Shown here piece after piece: positions 7,268-9,354 of a stretch of DNA of 9,354 nucleotides. Source of the DNA: an uncultured bacterium (GTDB lineage: Bacteria > Acidobacteriota > Thermoanaerobaculia > Multivoradales > JAHEKO01); NCBI GenBank assembly GCA_938016625.1, contig CALILB010000110.1, forward strand, positions 1-9,354. Direction: 5' to 3'. Within the stretch, counting starts at the first letter, position 1. The number at the start of each line of letters is the position of its first letter. A program made the translations under genes and the position numbers. The notes beneath the pieces are model-generated. The model was not told where the DNA came from, searched no databases, and saw nothing but the letters and a program-made list of their open reading frames with translations.

Positions 7268-7855
7268 CTAACTCTCCCGCCGCCCCATGACCTGATCGGC
7301 AAGTCCGTAGTCCACTGACTCGTCCGCGGTGAGGATCTTATCGCGCTCGGTATCGTTGTGGATCTCCTCTTTGCTTTTGCCGGTGTGGAGCACGAATATC
7401 TCCTCGATTCTGTTACGCATACGCAGGAGATCCTTGGCATGGATGTCGATATCGGTCTGCTGACCCTGGAGCCCGTAGAGCAGTGGCTGGTGGATCAGTA
7501 CCCGGCTGTTTGGGAGCACCGAACGCTTGCCTTCGGTCCCCGCTGCCAGCAGGACGGCCGCCATGGAGGCCGCCTGGCCCACACACAGCGTGGCGACGTC
7601 CGGCTTGATGTACTGCATGGTGTCGTAGATCGCGAGCCCGGCGGTGATCGAGCCACCCGGCGAATTGATGTAGATCGCGATGTCCTTCTCCGGGTTTTCG
7701 GCCTCGAGAAAGAGCATCTGGGCAATCACCAGATTCGACACGTCATCGTCGATCGGACGACCCACGAAGATGATGTTGTCCTTGAGGAGGCGGGAGTAGA
7801 TGTCGTAGGCCCGCTCTCCCCGATTCGTCTGTTCCACTACCATTGGGATCAGCAT
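7268..7855 (-). CDS. clpP: ATP-dependent Clp protease proteolytic subunit ClpP
   Basis: Tetradecameric serine peptidase that degrades proteins unfolded by ClpX. The 195 residues match the family. The catalytic triad is complete: Ser97 in GQAASMAA, His122 in HQP and Asp172 in TERD. The oxyanion motif SPGGS (65-69) is present. The N-terminus is LIPMVVEQTNRGERAYDIYSRLL, and the typical IPMVVEQ leader suggests a very short or absent propeptide. After His122 the loop reads HQPLLYGLQGQQTD where E. coli has HQPLGGYQGQATD: one residue longer and without the Gly pair. The ATG is 14 nt after the tig stop. A GGGAG about ten nucleotides upstream, directly after the tig stop, may serve as ribosome site. 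Co-transcription with tig is very likely, and the ClpX partner lies just downstream. There is a single ClpP in this window. Confidence 0.97.
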   Translation of the reverse strand: MLIPMVVEQTNRGERAYDIYSRLLKDNIIFVGRPIDDDVSNLVIAQMLFLEAENPEKDIAIYINSPGGSITAGLAIYDTMQYIKPDVATLCVGQAASMAAVLLAAGTEGKRSVLPNSRVLIHQPLLYGLQGQQTDIDIHAKDLLRMRNRIEEIFVLHTGKSKEEIHNDTERDKILTADESVDYGLADQVMGRRES

Positions 7856-7869
7856 TTCTGGTCCGCTCC

Positions 7870-9177
7870 CTAATCTTGATCGTCGGGTTCAGTTTGCCCG
7901 ACCGTATCGTCAGAATCTGTCATTTCCGGATCAGTCGATTCGCCCATGAGATGACGCATCGTCTTTTCCCGGCGGAGTTGGGCACGCAGCGGACCCAGCC
8001 TCCCGGCTCGGTCCAGAGCCTGTCTCACGGCGACCGTGGTCTTGCCCTCGGCACGGGCCAGATTCGCCAGGGTCTGCTCGAACTCCGCTTCGGTGACTTC
8101 CAGCGCCTGATTCTTGGCGATGGCATCCAGGATCAAACGAGAGTGGACATGGTTCTCGGCTTGAGGTCGAACCTTCTCCCCCATCTCCCGCCAATCCAGT
8201 TGGGTCTTCTCGAGATCGACTCCACGCATGGCGAGCCCGCTCGCATAGTCACGGAGCATCGCCTCGATCTCCTGATCCACGACCCCTCGGGGGAGGCTGA
8301 GCGGATGCCGCTCTCGTAGCTGGTCGGTGAGGCTCCGTTCACGCTGCTGCCGACGCTCCTGCTCCTTTTCCTGCTCGAGACGTTTGGCCAACGCCTCCTT
8401 GAGAGCCCCAAGATCCGAGAACTCGCCGACGCGAGCAGCAAAGGCGTCGTCGGCCGGTGGCAAATCGCGCTCCTTGACCTCGGTAATCTGCAGCCTGAAG
8501 CGTTGCTCGACGGCATCTTCACCTTCACCTTGTCGTCGCACGACATCCGTCGCCTGTCCGGCGGTCTTCCCGGTCGCCTCCAGGGTCAGCTCTTCCCACA
8601 CCTGCGGATCACCGACTTCGAACGAGATCGTCTGCTCCTCGGGCTCGGAGTCGCCATCCTGTGGGGTCAGCGCTCCGACCACCAGATCACCGTGGGCGGC
8701 GGCGCGCTCGACGGCAACCCACTCCGCAACATTGCGTCGCAGATCGTCGAGCGTCGTTTCGATCTCCTCGGCCGTGGGAGTGACTTCCAACTCGGGCAGC
8801 TCGAAATTCTCCAGATCACCGATCTCGATCTCGGGTCGGGTCTCGACCGAAGCGACAAAGGTCAGCTCGGCACCCGGCTGGAGATCCACGTCTTCGAGGC
8901 TCGGGGGCAGCAGCGGATCGAGCTCTTTCTCGGCTTCCGCCTGCCGCCAATACCGGGGCACCAGACGATCGATGACCTCCTGCTCGATATCACTCTGAAA
9001 CCGCTGTTCGACCAGCTCCCGGGGCACCTTTCCCTTGCGGAATCCGGGCAGCTTCGACTTGCGCCGGAACTCTTCGACGACTCTCCGGGTCTCGGCTTCG
9101 ACTGCCGGCGCCGGCACCTCGATCTTGAGCTGCTTACGGCAGGGCCCGACTTCGTCGATCGATAGTACGACACTCAT
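7870..9177 (-). CDS. tig: Trigger factor (ribosome-associated chaperone), degenerate isomerase domain
   Basis: Chaperone that docks at the ribosomal exit tunnel and shields nascent chains. The protein has 435 residues, close to E. coli (432). The ribosome-binding domain (about 1-115) carries the signature GFRKGKVP (45-52). The middle FKBP-type peptidyl-prolyl isomerase domain is short (about 163-234, roughly 72 residues against about 90) and I cannot find the usual F-x-G, PGFE-like or FPxxY motifs, so isomerase activity is doubtful. The C-terminal substrate-binding helices (about 240-410) include a charged Glu/Arg/Gln-rich stretch near 265-285. The protein ends in an acidic tail of about 25 residues. 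The start ATG at 9177-9175 fits the family N-terminus MSVVLSIDEVGPCRKQLKIEV; the ribosome site is weak (GTGAGA). It is first of the probable tig-clpP-clpX-lon unit and lies 40 bp after the tRNA-Leu. Confidence 0.93.
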   Translation of the reverse strand: MSVVLSIDEVGPCRKQLKIEVPAPAVEAETRRVVEEFRRKSKLPGFRKGKVPRELVEQRFQSDIEQEVIDRLVPRYWRQAEAEKELDPLLPPSLEDVDLQPGAELTFVASVETRPEIEIGDLENFELPELEVTPTAEEIETTLDDLRRNVAEWVAVERAAAHGDLVVGALTPQDGDSEPEEQTISFEVGDPQVWEELTLEATGKTAGQATDVVRRQGEGEDAVEQRFRLQITEVKERDLPPADDAFAARVGEFSDLGALKEALAKRLEQEKEQERRQQRERSLTDQLRERHPLSLPRGVVDQEIEAMLRDYASGLAMRGVDLEKTQLDWREMGEKVRPQAENHVHSRLILDAIAKNQALEVTEAEFEQTLANLARAEGKTTVAVRQALDRAGRLGPLRAQLRREKTMRHLMGESTDPEMTDSDDTVGQTEPDDQD

Positions 9178-9217
9178 ATCTCACTTACACTTTCTACGAA
9201 TACAGGCGCCAAACAGT

Positions 9218-9304
9218 TGGTGCGAAAGGGGGGACTCGAACCCCCACCCCGATTACGGGACTAGATCCTAAGTCTAGCGCGTCTACCAGTTCCGCCACTT
9301 TCGC
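9218..9304 (-). tRNA. tRNA-Leu (anticodon UAG)
   Basis: Class II tRNA read on the minus strand. The acceptor stem GCGAAAG (9304-9298) pairs with CTTTCGC (9228-9222), followed by discriminator A (9221) and an encoded CCA (9220-9218). The anticodon stem CTAGA/TCTAG (9277-9273, 9265-9261) encloses loop CTTAGGA with anticodon TAG (9270-9268), which reads CUA and likely other CUN codons. The long variable arm forms a CCCG/CGGG stem around TAAT, typical of leucine tRNAs. The T arm has a 5-bp GGGGG/CCCCC stem with loop TTCGAGT. The D-arm region holds the expected GG and a Leu-type TGGTAGACGC. Nothing interrupts the gene. Confidence 0.97.
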
Positions 9305-9354
9305 TTCGGGAGTGCTGGTACCGACCCACCGGAGAGATCCAATCGGGCTGGTGA

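Noticed and set aside
9178..9217. Possible promoter between tRNA-Leu and tig (TTGGCG, 17 nt, TGTAAG)
   Set aside because: Each box matches the sigma-70 consensus at only four of six positions, and transcription would begin almost at the start codon. Too weak to annotate.
9305..9354. Right-edge segment upstream of tRNA-Leu
   Set aside because: Only 50 bp are visible; no promoter boxes or gene end can be supported.

Overview
All recognisable genes lie on the minus strand, so the window reads biologically from right to left. It is a block of conserved housekeeping genes: tRNA-Leu(UAG), tig, clpP, clpX, lon, then engB, rho, mqnA and the first part of mqnC, which runs off the left edge. GC content is high, the standard bacterial code fits, and GTG and TTG starts occur alongside ATG. 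Two menaquinone genes of the futalosine route (mqnA, mqnC), a complete tig-clpP-clpX-lon block and a Rho with a low-complexity N-terminal tail suggest a Gram-negative bacterium outside the classical model groups. Acidobacteriota, or a former deltaproteobacterial lineage, is my best guess. This is inference from gene content and order only; no rRNA gene is present to settle it.

Right part (3403-9304): a tRNA-Leu gene with an encoded CCA sits 40 bp ahead of tig. Tig (trigger factor) is followed 14 bp later by clpP, then 133 bp later by clpX, then about 75 bp later by lon. This is a protein quality-control set: nascent-chain chaperone, ClpXP protease and Lon protease. A palindromic hairpin lies between clpX and lon. 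A stem-loop followed by seven T residues overlaps the lon stop codon and probably ends this transcription unit.

Middle (3246-3402): the 157 bp between lon and engB are unusually rich in inverted repeats: the terminator-like stem, an 11-bp hairpin with one bulge, and a 7-bp hairpin 24 nt upstream of the preferred engB start.

Left part (1-3245): engB (ribosome-assembly GTPase) and rho (transcription termination helicase) overlap by 8 bp. rho and mqnA are 13 bp apart, and mqnA and mqnC 21 bp apart. This packing implies one operon of engB-rho-mqnA-mqnC. The linkage of Rho to menaquinone synthesis looks like positional co-transcription rather than a shared pathway.

I found no mobile element, CRISPR array, toxin-antitoxin pair, phage gene or unknown protein family. 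The window does not appear to hold an undescribed biological system. The points worth a second look are the Rho N-terminal tail with its 15-bp tandem repeat, the structured lon-engB spacer, the degenerate isomerase domain of trigger factor, the altered ClpP hinge loop, and the start-codon choices for engB and lon.
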